Source: Candidatus Aminicenantota bacterium
Lineage (GTDB): Bacteria > Acidobacteriota > Aminicenantia > UBA2199
NCBI GenBank assembly: GCA_029939015.1
Contig: JAOZTV010000008.1
Span: 1-25,465, forward strand
Length of the DNA stretch: 25,465 nt
Direction of reading: 5' to 3'
Part shown: one piece after another, positions 1 through 7,870 of the stretch
Position numbering within the stretch: the stretch's first letter is position 1
Layout: the number at the start of each line of letters is the position of its first letter
Notes under the pieces: generated by a model
Told to the model about the DNA's origin: nothing
Seen by the model: only the letters and a program-made list of their open reading frames with translations
The model's database searches: none
Position numbers and translations under genes: made by a program

Positions 1-828
1 AAGTTCAGTAATTCTATCAGAATAAGCTTTTTTACGGATTTCAACCATACGCTTAGACATCCATATTTCCTCCAGATCTTGTTTTAAAAGGTTACCAAGT
101 ACACATTTACCATGGAAATCAACACAACAAATAACCATATCTCCATTACTTAATATATTAAGCTCATTATATGGTTTTATTTGGGGACAGGTTTTACGAT
201 GTTTCCATTTGGCGTTTAATGTAATTTCATTATTATTCTTTAGGCCTATATGATCTGTAATGCCAGTATATTCTATATCATCGCAATATGGTCCCCAAAA
301 CTTTACAAATTTTACAATATCTTCATTATCCTTCATAAGAATAGTTGAGATGCGAATAGACATTTTTGAACCACTACGATCGCGCAACTCTTTCATTAAT
401 TTCACATTTTTAATCAAATTGTTGAAAGATCCACCAATCCGGATTTTTTCATAAACTTCTTTAGAATACCCTTCAATAGAAAACTTTAATGCATCTACTC
501 CAGTTTTTAATATATTCTTTATGTATGATTCATTGAGAAGAAGACCGTTGGTACTTATATATACCTGAAAATTTAATCTTTTAGCATAAGCGATCATCCT
601 AAAAACCAGTTTATTCATAAATGGTTCACCCATATTTAGAAAAAGTTGATTTATCTGCGTTTTTTGTATTTTGTTTATAATCATTTTGAAATTATCAAAA
701 CTCATTAGATATGATTGCCTTTTGTTTGTGGGGTGAGAACACATAATACATTTTAAATTGCAATGTGAAGATAGTTCCATGGAAATAGTATTTAGATATT
801 TTGTTGAATTTACATCTAATTCTGTCAT
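1..828 (-). CDS. Radical SAM/SPASM domain protein (3' end cut by window edge)
   Basis: The reading frame is open from an ATG at 828 down to the left edge, giving 276 codons with no stop. An AAGGGG ribosome site lies just upstream of the ATG. The N-terminus carries the radical SAM cluster motif CxxxCxxC (Cys23, Cys27, Cys30), followed by a GEP-like segment (MGEPF) typical of the SAM-binding barrel. Near the edge a SPASM-type region appears: a Cys-Pro followed later by a Cys-Cys-Val-Asp segment, then LGNLL and an EIW motif, as in proteins that hold auxiliary Fe-S clusters. Such enzymes modify peptides, sugars or other substrates by radical chemistry. The substrate cannot be told from the sequence, and no peptide precursor is visible nearby. 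The family call is confident; the function is open. Confidence 0.88.
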   Translation of the reverse strand, partial: MTELDVNSTKYLNTISMELSSHCNLKCIMCSHPTNKRQSYLMSFDNFKMIINKIQKTQINQLFLNMGEPFMNKLVFRMIAYAKRLNFQVYISTNGLLLNESYIKNILKTGVDALKFSIEGYSKEVYEKIRIGGSFNNLIKNVKLMKELRDRSGSKMSIRISTILMKDNEDIVKFVKFWGPYCDDIEYTGITDHIGLKNNNEITLNAKWKHRKTCPQIKPYNELNILSNGDMVICCVDFHGKCVLGNLLKQDLEEIWMSKRMVEIRKKAYSDRITEL

Positions 829-965
829 TTATAAACCCCTTTTTACAATATGTATAATTATATTAATTGTAACTAGTTTTTATTGTATCAAAAATGAAAA
901 CAAAAGAAAAGAAATTAATACCAAATAAATTTTTAGAATTTTATTATAACCTAAATTAAGCGATT

Positions 966-1071
966 ATAATTAGCTCCTTTTCTCCAAACTAGCGTCAATA
1001 CATGTTATAATAAGGTTTACTAGAACCACAAACATTCACCCAATAAGTAAAAAAGGAGCCGATGTAATTAT
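966..1071. repeat. Small imperfect inverted-repeat element, possible MITE or IS ends
   Basis: GCTCCTTTT at 973-981 is the reverse complement of AAAAGGAGC at 1051-1059. The outer ATAATTA at 966-972 matches TAATTAT at 1065-1071, with a 5-nt bulge (1060-1064). The 16-nt outer arms enclose about 70 bp with no coding potential. The GGAGC/GCTCC ends resemble IS termini, and the adjoining DNA is transposase debris. It could be a miniature element or leftover IS ends. The rest of 829-1120 shows nothing I can identify. Confidence 0.45.
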
Positions 1072-1120
1072 GAGACAAAAATCATTTAAAATCAAGCAAA
1101 AAGTTAATAAAATTGCTTCC

Positions 1121-1460
1121 CTAAAAAAATTTGTGGGTAAATGTTTTGCATGGCAAGTCTCCAAGTGTATGATATAACTGTATTTCGGTGGCATCAAAAG
1201 TGCGAAAACCATAAGATTTTTTAAATGTGAGTTTTAGTTTATTATTTAAACCCTCAGTAACCCCTGCAGAGATTAATTTTTTAGCCTTAAACCAATTTAA
1301 GATTAACGGTTTATGTTTTCTAATTGTCTTTGCAATTTTTTTCATTGGTTCAATATTTGAAAACATAACTTTTTCTGTCCACTTATCAATAAATTTTCCT
1401 GCCCATGTAGGAGAGACATAATCCCAAATAAACTGCGAATAAACTGCGACGATAAACTGC
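1121..1460 (-). pseudogene. ISL3-family transposase, C-terminal remnant
   Basis: The minus-strand frame from about 1460 to the stop at 1121 reads as the C-terminal end of an ISL3-type (IS204/IS1001/IS1096/IS1165) DDE transposase. Recognisable landmarks in order are a WDYVSP..WAGKF segment, an IEPMKK segment, LILNWF, then GVTEGLNNKLKLTFKKSYGF and a final LYHTLGDLP..THKFF tail. These are the most conserved C-terminal features of the family. The N-terminal DNA-binding part and most of the catalytic core are missing. The coding sequence ends upstream in three tandem 11-bp repeats that abut the left inverted repeat of the RAYT element. The C-terminus itself looks undamaged, which suggests truncation by rearrangement rather than long decay. 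An ATG at 1366 lies inside the conserved region and is not a true start. Confidence 0.85.
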
Positions 1461-1462
1461 GA
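1428..1462. repeat. 11-bp direct repeat, three copies
   Basis: ATAAACTGCGA occurs at 1428-1438, 1439-1449 and 1452-1462; the first two are contiguous and the third follows a CG dinucleotide. The last copy overlaps the first two bases of the left RAYT inverted repeat. On the minus strand the repeats prolong the ISL3 transposase reading frame, so they look like an expansion at the junction of the two elements. AAACT at 1454-1458 and AGTTT at 1466-1470 can also pair into a small hairpin spanning the junction. Confidence 0.8.
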
Positions 1463-1488
1463 CGGAGTTTTACATTTTTACTTTTTGT
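1461..1488 (+). repeat. Left terminal inverted repeat of RAYT unit
   Basis: Begins GACGGAGTTTTAC and ends CTTTTTGT. It is the exact reverse complement of 2395-2422. Confidence 0.9.
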
Positions 1489-1502
1489 GATATACTAATG
1501 AT

Positions 1503-2405
1503 ATGAGAGAGGCGCGAATAACTTATGAAGGTGCAATACACCATGCTATGGCTCGTGGTTATGATGGTCTGCCGATATTTAAAACTGATATAGCCAAAGA
1601 ACAGTTGCTGGATTTATTAGAAAAGAATGCAGAGAAATGTAAGGTTTCAATATTATCCTACTGTATAATGGATAATCACTATCATTTTATAATCCAAAAT
1701 AGTTCAGGTAAAATGGCTGAATTTTTTAGAAGACTAAATGGAGAGTTTGCAAACTTTTATAGGAAAAAAAATGGAGGCAGAGGCTATGTATTTCAGGACA
1801 GATATAAATCAGTATTAATTCAAGATGATTCATATTTGCTTGTTGTTATTGCCTATGTTTTAAATAATCCTGTACGTGCAAAAATAACTGAAAATTTTTT
1901 GGATTATAAATGGTCAAGTAGTTCTCTTTATTTTTCAGATATGGAAAGAAAATTAATTGACAAATCATTTGTAGAAGAGTTGTTTTCAAATAGGAATGAA
2001 TTAATTAATTTTGTAAATGGGACAAATATTGAAGAATTACCAACCATAAAAACAGAAATGGGTAAAATAATAGGTGGCGAAGAATTCTATATAAAATCTT
2101 TAGAAAAGTTTAATAGACGAAAAGATGGAGTTAGTCTTGAAGGTATTCGTTCAAACGATCAATATTTTGAACCAATAGGTAAGATATATTATGAATTTAA
2201 GAGAAAATATGGAGTTAACCCGAATAATATCAAGACAAATACCTTTGAAGGCAAAAGGCTTAGAGGTAAATTGTTAATAAATTTAAAAGACAGGGGAGGT
2301 TTAACTTATCGTGAGATTAAAGAGTTTGGATTATTTAGTGATGTTAAATTCAATTCATTAGGGAAAATGTACAGTGATGCAGTTAAGAAAGAGAACAAAA
2401 AGTAA
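1503..2405 (+). CDS. REP-associated tyrosine transposase (RAYT, Y1_Tnp / IS200-like)
   Basis: This 300-residue protein has the features of a Y1 single-strand transposase. The N-terminus (MREARITYEGAIHHAMARG) matches the RAYT opening. The HUH metal motif is His59-Tyr60-His61 within MDNHYHFII, and the likely nucleophile is Tyr118 in AYVLNNPVRAK, followed by the usual YKWSSS segment. About 150 further residues form a basic C-terminal extension, longer than in minimal IS200 TnpA. Enzymes of this type nick single-stranded hairpin DNA through a 5'-phosphotyrosine link and are domesticated with REP palindromes in many genomes. No Shine-Dalgarno site precedes the ATG. An extended -10 (TG at 1488-1489, TATACT at 1491-1496) lies so close that the transcript may be leaderless. 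The stop codon lies inside the right inverted repeat. Confidence 0.92.
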   Translation: MREARITYEGAIHHAMARGYDGLPIFKTDIAKEQLLDLLEKNAEKCKVSILSYCIMDNHYHFIIQNSSGKMAEFFRRLNGEFANFYRKKNGGRGYVFQDRYKSVLIQDDSYLLVVIAYVLNNPVRAKITENFLDYKWSSSSLYFSDMERKLIDKSFVEELFSNRNELINFVNGTNIEELPTIKTEMGKIIGGEEFYIKSLEKFNRRKDGVSLEGIRSNDQYFEPIGKIYYEFKRKYGVNPNNIKTNTFEGKRLRGKLLINLKDRGGLTYREIKEFGLFSDVKFNSLGKMYSDAVKKENKK

Positions 2406-2422
2406 AAATGTAAAACTCCGTC
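2395..2422 (-). repeat. Right terminal inverted repeat of RAYT unit
   Basis: Exact reverse complement of 1461-1488. It overlaps the end of the transposase gene including its TAA at 2403-2405. Confidence 0.9.
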
Positions 2423-2501
2423 CCACTTTCACCTTTCACTAATCAGAGAGTATTTGGAAAATATTTCAGAAGATTAGCTGACATATTTATAATCTCTTAA
2501 T

Positions 2502-5500
2502 TTAGGCATAAATAACTTTGTTTCGACCAGATTCTTTTGCAGAATATAAAGCTGCATCCGCTGATTTTATTAATTTACTGTAATTCTCATTATTATCAGG
2601 AATCATAGTTTTAACACCTAAGCTTATAGTAACAATTTTGCCATCTTTACTATTATTTCCTTTATGTTCAATTTTTAAAGATGCTACTCTTTCTCTAATC
2701 TCTTCTGCAACTAATAAAGAACCTTCTTTTGATGTATTAGATAGTATTACTGCAAATTCCTCTCCACCATACCTAGCTGCTAGGTCACCGGGTCTATTCA
2801 ATGTATGAGATAAAACTGCTCCAAGTTTTTTGAGACATAAGTCGCCTTTTTGATGACCGTATATATCATTATATTGTTTGAAACGATCAACGTCAATCAT
2901 GATGAAGGATATTGGTGTTTTCTCTCTATAACATCTCTTCCACTCTATTGAAATATTATTATCAAATGATCTTCGGTTTGGTATTTCTGTTAAACTGTCA
3001 ATATTAGCTATTTCCTCCAATCTATCATTTGCTTTTTTTAATTGATTTCGCTGGCTTTTAATTTCTAAAGTTCTCTCTTCTATTATTTTTTCAAGTTTTT
3101 TCTTGGCATAGATTAACCGTTTTGAATTAAACCATATAAATAAAAAGAGAATTAAAATTATGAGTAATATTTTAATAAGTGTTGCCAAAATTGTACGATG
3201 CCAAGGAGGTAATATTGAAAATTTATATTCAGCTATGTTTCCCGTTTGCTCGTACAGGTTTTTAGCTCTAACCTGAAAGGTATATTTACCCTCAGGTAAG
3301 TTTGTATATTCTTTGAATTTTTTATTAGAATATCTTGTCCATTTTTTATCAAATCCGTGCAGTTTGCTCTGAAACATTGTCGCCTTTGGAAGTGTATAAA
3401 AAGCTGCTGAAAACTCAAATAATATAGAATTATCTGAATATGGCAAGATTTTTTTAATATTATCAGATTGAGTTAAAGAACTTACCGAAAACAAATTATT
3501 TGTTTTATACTTATTATTATAATAAGTTCCATTAAAAATATATGAATCATTTACTGAAATTCTTCTTATTAGGGTATTATAATGAATATTGGTTCTTTTT
3601 TTTTCTAAATCATAAACAAATATCCCAGCTGAGCCAGAAAGAAGAAGATATTTCCCTTTAGAATAATATGCATTTTCTAATAAGGACCTTATTCTTGTGA
3701 TTGAAGTTGTATCTAAAGATAAAGTCTGATCTTTGTTTTGGGTTAATATCTTGAAATTATTTGCATAAGATATTAAATAATTTTGTTTGTTAAGTTTGAC
3801 AATTATATCTCCAATTGGATCAGGAAAAAGTTTTTGATATTTTAAGTCAGGAGCAAATTTCACGTTTTTTTTACTTATTTTTTCTCCTTGGTTGAAATCC
3901 AGACGATATATACCTTTTGAAGCGGCAACATAGGTTTTATTAAATAGATTATGAACTCTGTTAAGTACCATGCTAGGTAATCCATTAGAAGTATCAAAAA
4001 AAACTAATTTGTATTCATGCAGTTTATTAGAAGGAAATGAAAGATGAATAATACCATGTGATTCACTGGACAACCATAATCCCCCTTTTTTATCAGGTGT
4101 GATTTTTCGTATATTACTGTGTTTTAACTCTTTAAAGAGGAACTCTTCAAGAAATATTGGTTTTGAAGAGTTATCGGGATAAGAAAATTTTACTGCTGAT
4201 AGTCCGTTTACCATCCCAAAAAACACATAATTTGGTAATATATTAGAAAATCCAGTTGAATAAATTGCTCTGGAGGAATCGAAATCAAATACAGAAGTAG
4301 TATTTTGTCCATCTAATTGAATAATCTTTTCTATGTCAGTCCCATATAAATTTTCTCCAATAACAAAAAAGTTAAAACAATTTTCACGAATATTATCAAG
4401 AGGAATAAAATTATGTCTATCGTTGTTAATCTGTAGCTTATATGGAGGAAGGTATGATATTCCATTCATTTGACCTGCATAAGTGATACCTTTATGTTCT
4501 ATTGTAGCCAGAATATAGTTTATATTATTGTATTTATTAAATGTTCTGATAGGTGAATTTATTTCAACATAAGAAATACCTTCATTTAAACAAAGCCATA
4601 AATTTTTAAATGAATCTTCATAGAGATTAAGCACAATATCATTTTGAAGCCCTCTTTGCTTATTCATAATGCTGATCAATTTTCCTTTATAATCAATTAT
4701 AGCCATACCTCCATGAATTGTTCCAAAGGCAAAGTGGTTGTTATGAATCTTTTCACCTGAATAAAGCTGATTTGTTTTAATAAAAGCATCAAGCGCTGTT
4801 TTAAATTTAATATAAGAGCCTGTAATAGAGCCATTTCGTTGTTTTTTATTAGTTGTTTTTAAATCATAAATAAAAAAACCCTTATTATTTGTTGCAATCA
4901 ATATTTTATTATTTAAGTAGGGAAGCATAATTATTCTACCGGAATTTTTGATTATTTCTTTTGAGTTTGGAAGTATTTGGTATTTATCACCTTTAATAAT
5001 AGCAATCCCCTTGTTTTTGAAGATAGCATAAATCTTATCAAAAACAGAAAACCCAAACATTGCTAAAAGTGGCTCTTTTATTATAGATATTTTATTATCA
5101 TGATAACAGAATATTTTTTTTTGGGTAAAAAAGTAAATTCCTGTTGAAGTTGCCAATACTTTCTTGATTATATTAAAATCCTTTTCATAAGAATTAAGTT
5201 TATTCGTCAAGCTGACACATTGTAATTCCCCATCACTATTTGATGCAAGATATCCAAACTCACCAACCGAACCATAGTATATTACCCCTTTTGAATCTTT
5301 GCCTAATGCACTAATTATCAAATTTTGTTTTACTTTTATTTTTTTCCAGTTTTTACCATCAAACTCTAATAAACCACCGGAATTACCAAAATACATCACT
5401 CCTCGATTATCCTGTACAGCTGCCCAATTCTGAGGGTGTAATCCATGTTCTTTCTGACTATAGTTATGAATAAAAGGAGTTGCCATCTTAAGGTCTGACA

Positions 5501-5582
5501 ATAAATTTGAACCTGACATAATTATAAGAAGTGTCAGATATATAATGTTTTTGTAAAATATTTTTAATTTTTTTTTATTCAT
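2502..5582 (-). CDS. Membrane-bound propeller sensor diguanylate cyclase (Reg_prop / Y_Y_Y / GGDEF)
   Basis: A 1026-residue sensor that makes cyclic di-GMP. An N-terminal signal or anchor (residues about 10-28, hydrophobic after MNKKKLK) leads into a long periplasmic region with repeated two-component-regulator propeller blades (for example an EDSFKNLWLCLNEGISYVE blade), predicted to form two beta-propellers. A Y_Y_Y domain follows (FDKKWTRYSN...LPEGKYTFQVRA). Then come one membrane helix, a coiled coil (KKKLEKIIEERTLEIKSQ) and a C-terminal GGDEF domain. The active-site loop is GGEEF at 939-943 and an inhibitory I-site RPGD sits at 930-933, so the enzyme is probably active and product-inhibited. 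The propeller plus Y_Y_Y layout is common in sensors of polymeric carbon sources. It is transcribed divergently from the microcompartment operon, 171 bp away. A TTGATA/TAAGAT pair (5612-5617, 5589-5594) is a weak promoter candidate, and no Shine-Dalgarno site is seen. Confidence 0.93.
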   Translation of the reverse strand: MNKKKLKIFYKNIIYLTLLIIMSGSNLLSDLKMATPFIHNYSQKEHGLHPQNWAAVQDNRGVMYFGNSGGLLEFDGKNWKKIKVKQNLIISALGKDSKGVIYYGSVGEFGYLASNSDGELQCVSLTNKLNSYEKDFNIIKKVLATSTGIYFFTQKKIFCYHDNKISIIKEPLLAMFGFSVFDKIYAIFKNKGIAIIKGDKYQILPNSKEIIKNSGRIIMLPYLNNKILIATNNKGFFIYDLKTTNKKQRNGSITGSYIKFKTALDAFIKTNQLYSGEKIHNNHFAFGTIHGGMAIIDYKGKLISIMNKQRGLQNDIVLNLYEDSFKNLWLCLNEGISYVEINSPIRTFNKYNNINYILATIEHKGITYAGQMNGISYLPPYKLQINNDRHNFIPLDNIRENCFNFFVIGENLYGTDIEKIIQLDGQNTTSVFDFDSSRAIYSTGFSNILPNYVFFGMVNGLSAVKFSYPDNSSKPIFLEEFLFKELKHSNIRKITPDKKGGLWLSSESHGIIHLSFPSNKLHEYKLVFFDTSNGLPSMVLNRVHNLFNKTYVAASKGIYRLDFNQGEKISKKNVKFAPDLKYQKLFPDPIGDIIVKLNKQNYLISYANNFKILTQNKDQTLSLDTTSITRIRSLLENAYYSKGKYLLLSGSAGIFVYDLEKKRTNIHYNTLIRRISVNDSYIFNGTYYNNKYKTNNLFSVSSLTQSDNIKKILPYSDNSILFEFSAAFYTLPKATMFQSKLHGFDKKWTRYSNKKFKEYTNLPEGKYTFQVRAKNLYEQTGNIAEYKFSILPPWHRTILATLIKILLIILILFLFIWFNSKRLIYAKKKLEKIIEERTLEIKSQRNQLKKANDRLEEIANIDSLTEIPNRRSFDNNISIEWKRCYREKTPISFIMIDVDRFKQYNDIYGHQKGDLCLKKLGAVLSHTLNRPGDLAARYGGEEFAVILSNTSKEGSLLVAEEIRERVASLKIEHKGNNSKDGKIVTISLGVKTMIPDNNENYSKLIKSADAALYSAKESGRNKVIYA

Positions 5583-5685
5583 AAGATAATCTTAATAAAA
5601 ATTATAAATTTTATCAATAGCTAAATTAGATATTTTATAGATATTCTTGACTTGCACATAATAGAAATTTTCCCAACTCGAAATA

Positions 5686-5714
5686 TTGCAAATTTTTTAC
5701 TTTATATATATAAT
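5686..5714 (+). promoter_or_regulatory. Sigma70-type promoter of the microcompartment operon
   Basis: TTGCAA at 5686-5691, a 17-bp spacer and a perfect TATAAT at 5709-5714. The start of transcription would fall near 5721, leaving a leader of about 33 nt before the first shell gene with its AAGGAGG at 5739-5745. I see no convincing operator or riboswitch in this short region. Confidence 0.72.
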
Positions 5715-5753
5715 ACTTATTTAATACAAAAAACAATTAAGGAGGACTTAAAT

Positions 5754-6047
5754 ATGTCTGATGCATTAGGAATGATAGAAACAAGAGGATTTGTTGGAAT
5801 GGTTGAGGCATCTGATGCCATGGTAAAGGCTGCAAATGTTGAACTTATTGGTTATGAAAAAACCGGTGGTGGTTATACAACTGCTATAATACGAGGTGAT
5901 GTTGCTGCGGTTAAGGCTGCTATTGAAGCTGGAAGCAGGGCTGCTGAAAAAGTTAGTGAGTTAATTTCTGTACATGTAATACCAAGACCTCATGAAAATG
6001 TTGACCAGAGCTTACCACTGGGACGAACTCCTAAAAAATCTAAATAA
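5754..6047 (+). CDS. BMC-H hexameric microcompartment shell protein (PduA/EutM type)
   Basis: A 97-residue single-domain BMC protein, the main facet tile of the shell. It opens SDALGMIETRGFVGMVEASD and ends with the usual VIPRPHENVD segment plus a short basic tail (TPKKSK). The central pore loop reads KTGGGYTT, where PduA-type proteins often have a GSG pore; a third glycine would alter pore lining and polarity. The ATG at 5754 is chosen over an upstream in-frame start because it follows an AAGGAGG site by 8 nt and gives the canonical length. It is the first gene of the operon, so it should be the most abundant product, as expected for the facet protein. It is the only BMC-H in the window. Confidence 0.95.
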   Translation: MSDALGMIETRGFVGMVEASDAMVKAANVELIGYEKTGGGYTTAIIRGDVAAVKAAIEAGSRAAEKVSELISVHVIPRPHENVDQSLPLGRTPKKSK

Positions 6048-6084
6048 GCACTAATTTATTAATTATTTTATAAAGGAGCATAGT

Positions 6085-6381
6085 ATGCAACTTGGAAGAA
6101 TTGTAGGTACAATAGTATCTACACAAAAAGATGAGAAACTTGAAGGTTTAAAATTTCATATTGTCAAAGCAATTGATACCAACGGAAAATTCACAAGTGG
6201 TTTTGTTGTTGCAGTTGATGCAATGGGTGCTGGTGTTGGCGAGGTTGTATTAACAGCTGCCGGGAGTGCTGCACGACTTACTCCACTTACTAAGGATAAA
6301 CCTGTTGATGCTGTTATTATGGCCATTGTTGATATTATTGAAGTTGGTGGCAAAGAAACTTATCTAAAAAGTAATGACTGA
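6085..6381 (+). CDS. eutN: BMC-P pentameric vertex protein 1 (EutN/CcmL family)
   Basis: A 98-residue EutN/CcmL protein that caps shell vertices as pentamers. Family signatures are the opening MQLGRIVGTIVSTQK, the middle FVVAVDAMGAGVGEVVL and the ending AIVDIIEV. Translation starts after AAAGGAGC with good spacing, 37 nt behind the BMC-H gene and 26 nt before the dehydrogenase. It is the most distinct of three paralogues in the operon, with an alanine-rich loop (LTAAGSAARL) where the others have longer charged segments. It is probably the principal vertex protein, as its gene adjoins the BMC-H gene, but that role assignment is inference. Confidence 0.94.
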   Translation: MQLGRIVGTIVSTQKDEKLEGLKFHIVKAIDTNGKFTSGFVVAVDAMGAGVGEVVLTAAGSAARLTPLTKDKPVDAVIMAIVDIIEVGGKETYLKSND

Positions 6382-6407
6382 ATATAGTCTGAAATTGGAG
6401 TTTTAAA

Positions 6408-7859
6408 ATGGAAGTTAATGATAATCAAATTAATACTATTGTTGACAGAGTAGTTGGGCAATTAACAGGTGCTAATGTTATTGAAGAACAAAAAATACCT
6501 CAACAAAAAATCAATACAAGCCATGATACTCCCAAAAACTCAACTATAATACAAAACCGAGGTTGTTTTCATAGTATTGAAGAGGCAATTGAAGCTGCTG
6601 AGAGGGCATTTATTGAATATAAATCAACCTCTATTGCTCAAAGAAAAAAAATCATTTCTGCAATACGTGAAATTTGTCTTGACCATATTAAAGAACTTTC
6701 AAGAATGGGTCTTGAAGAGACAGGGCTTGGGAGATATGAGGATAAGCTGAAAAAAAATGAACTTGCTATCCTAAAAACACCTGGTATTGAGGATCTTGAG
6801 CCAAAGGCGTTTTCAGGAGACGATGGACTGACAATCGATGAACGGGCACCCTTTGGAGTTATTGGAAGTATTACTCCAACCACAAATCCGTCAGAGACAA
6901 TTATTTGCAATGGAATAGGTATTATTGCCGGAGGAAATTCGGTTGTATTTAATCCCCATCCATCAGCAAAAAAAACCTCTGTTTATACTATTGACCTTTT
7001 AAATAGAGCTGTTTTGTCTGAGGGAGGGCCTCCAAATCTTTTTACAACTCTTGCAAATCCGACGATTCAATCTGCACAAATAATGATGAAACATCCAAAG
7101 GTTAATTTACTTGTCGTAACAGGTGGTCCTGCTGTTGTAAATGTTGCTATGCAGTCCGGTAAGAGGGTGATTGCTGCTGGACCTGGCAATCCTCCTGTTG
7201 TAGTTGATGAAACAGCTGACCTTGATAAGGCAGGAAAAGATATAGTAACGAGTGCAGGGACTGATAATAATATTATATGTGTTTTAGAGAAAGAAATAAT
7301 TGTTACAGAAAAAGCAGCTGATGGTTTAAAGAAAGCTCTTATTAAATATGGAGCAATTGAAATTGGACAATATCAGGCAAGACGACTTGAAAAGTTAATT
7401 ATCGAAGATGGTCATCCTAATAAAAAATGGGTTGGCAAGGATATTCAAATAATTCTTAAGGAAATTGGTATTGACGTTCCTGCTGACAAACGTATTGCAA
7501 TTATTGAAACTGGTCCAGATCATCCATTTGCAAGAATTGAACTACTTATGCCTGTCTTACCTTTTATTAGGGTAAAAGATATTGATGAGGCAATTGACCT
7601 TGCTTACGAGCTTGAAAATGGTTGTTTTCATACCGCTGTTATTCATTCAAAGAATATTGAAAATATGCATAAAATGGCAGTAAAAATAAACACTTCTATC
7701 TTTGTAAAGAACGGAATGGCGTTAGCAGGGCTTGGAATTGGGGGCGAGGGGGCTGCATCCTTTACAATTGCCTCTCCAACCGGAGAAGGAATTACTACAG
7801 CAAGACATTTTACTCGAACAAGAAGATGTACTCTGAGTGGTTTCTTAAATATCGTATAA
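6408..7859 (+). CDS. CoA-acylating aldehyde dehydrogenase, BMC-encapsulated (EutE/PduP family)
   Basis: A 483-residue enzyme that oxidises an aldehyde, here most likely acetaldehyde from DeoC, to acyl-CoA with reduction of NAD+. The first 19 residues (MEVNDNQINTIVDRVVGQL) form an amphipathic helix followed by a polar linker to about residue 50, the layout of encapsulation peptides that dock enzymes onto the shell. The catalytic domain contains ITPTTNPSET, a glycine-rich nucleotide region (VVTGGPAVV, AAGPGNPPVVVDETAD) and the nucleophile Cys291 in DNNIICVLEKE, matching the EutE/PduP subgroup. Near the C-terminus GLGIGGEGAASFTIASPTGE is also typical. It follows BMC-P 1 by 26 nt and precedes the PduS-type gene by 11 nt. 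Length and motifs are complete, so it should be active. Preference for acetaldehyde over propionaldehyde is inferred from the neighbouring aldolase. Confidence 0.95.
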   Translation: MEVNDNQINTIVDRVVGQLTGANVIEEQKIPQQKINTSHDTPKNSTIIQNRGCFHSIEEAIEAAERAFIEYKSTSIAQRKKIISAIREICLDHIKELSRMGLEETGLGRYEDKLKKNELAILKTPGIEDLEPKAFSGDDGLTIDERAPFGVIGSITPTTNPSETIICNGIGIIAGGNSVVFNPHPSAKKTSVYTIDLLNRAVLSEGGPPNLFTTLANPTIQSAQIMMKHPKVNLLVVTGGPAVVNVAMQSGKRVIAAGPGNPPVVVDETADLDKAGKDIVTSAGTDNNIICVLEKEIIVTEKAADGLKKALIKYGAIEIGQYQARRLEKLIIEDGHPNKKWVGKDIQIILKEIGIDVPADKRIAIIETGPDHPFARIELLMPVLPFIRVKDIDEAIDLAYELENGCFHTAVIHSKNIENMHKMAVKINTSIFVKNGMALAGLGIGGEGAASFTIASPTGEGITTARHFTRTRRCTLSGFLNIV

Positions 7860-7870
7860 GATAATAAATA

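Larger units (their letters stand above)
1461..2422 (+). mobile_element. RAYT transposase unit with perfect 28-bp terminal inverted repeats
   Basis: A 962-bp unit is bounded by exact inverted repeats at 1461-1488 and 2395-2422 and contains one gene, a REP-associated tyrosine transposase. The left repeat contributes the T-rich DNA just before the promoter -10 (TATACT, 1491-1496). The right repeat includes the last codons and stop of the gene. The lack of any mismatch in 28 bp suggests recent activity or continued selection. No target-site duplication is obvious next to the repeats: the left flank is the 11-bp triplication and the right flank begins CCCAC. Confidence 0.75.

Noticed and set aside
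260..454. 64-residue plus-strand open frame
   Set aside because: It lies antisense to the radical SAM gene, has no ribosome site and resembles nothing known.
1070..1180. Possible plus-strand peptide starting MRQKSFKIKQK after AAAAAGGAG
   Set aside because: The ribosome-site-like sequence is part of the inverted repeat, the frame is only about 35 codons and runs into the ISL3 remnant; no family can be named.
1227..1421. Plus-strand open frame opposite the ISL3 remnant
   Set aside because: The minus strand carries clear transposase motifs; the plus-strand peptide is a shadow.
5652..5753. Longer N-terminus for the BMC-H protein
   Set aside because: It would begin inside or upstream of the promoter, is absent from the family, and the internal ATG at 5754 has an ideal ribosome site.
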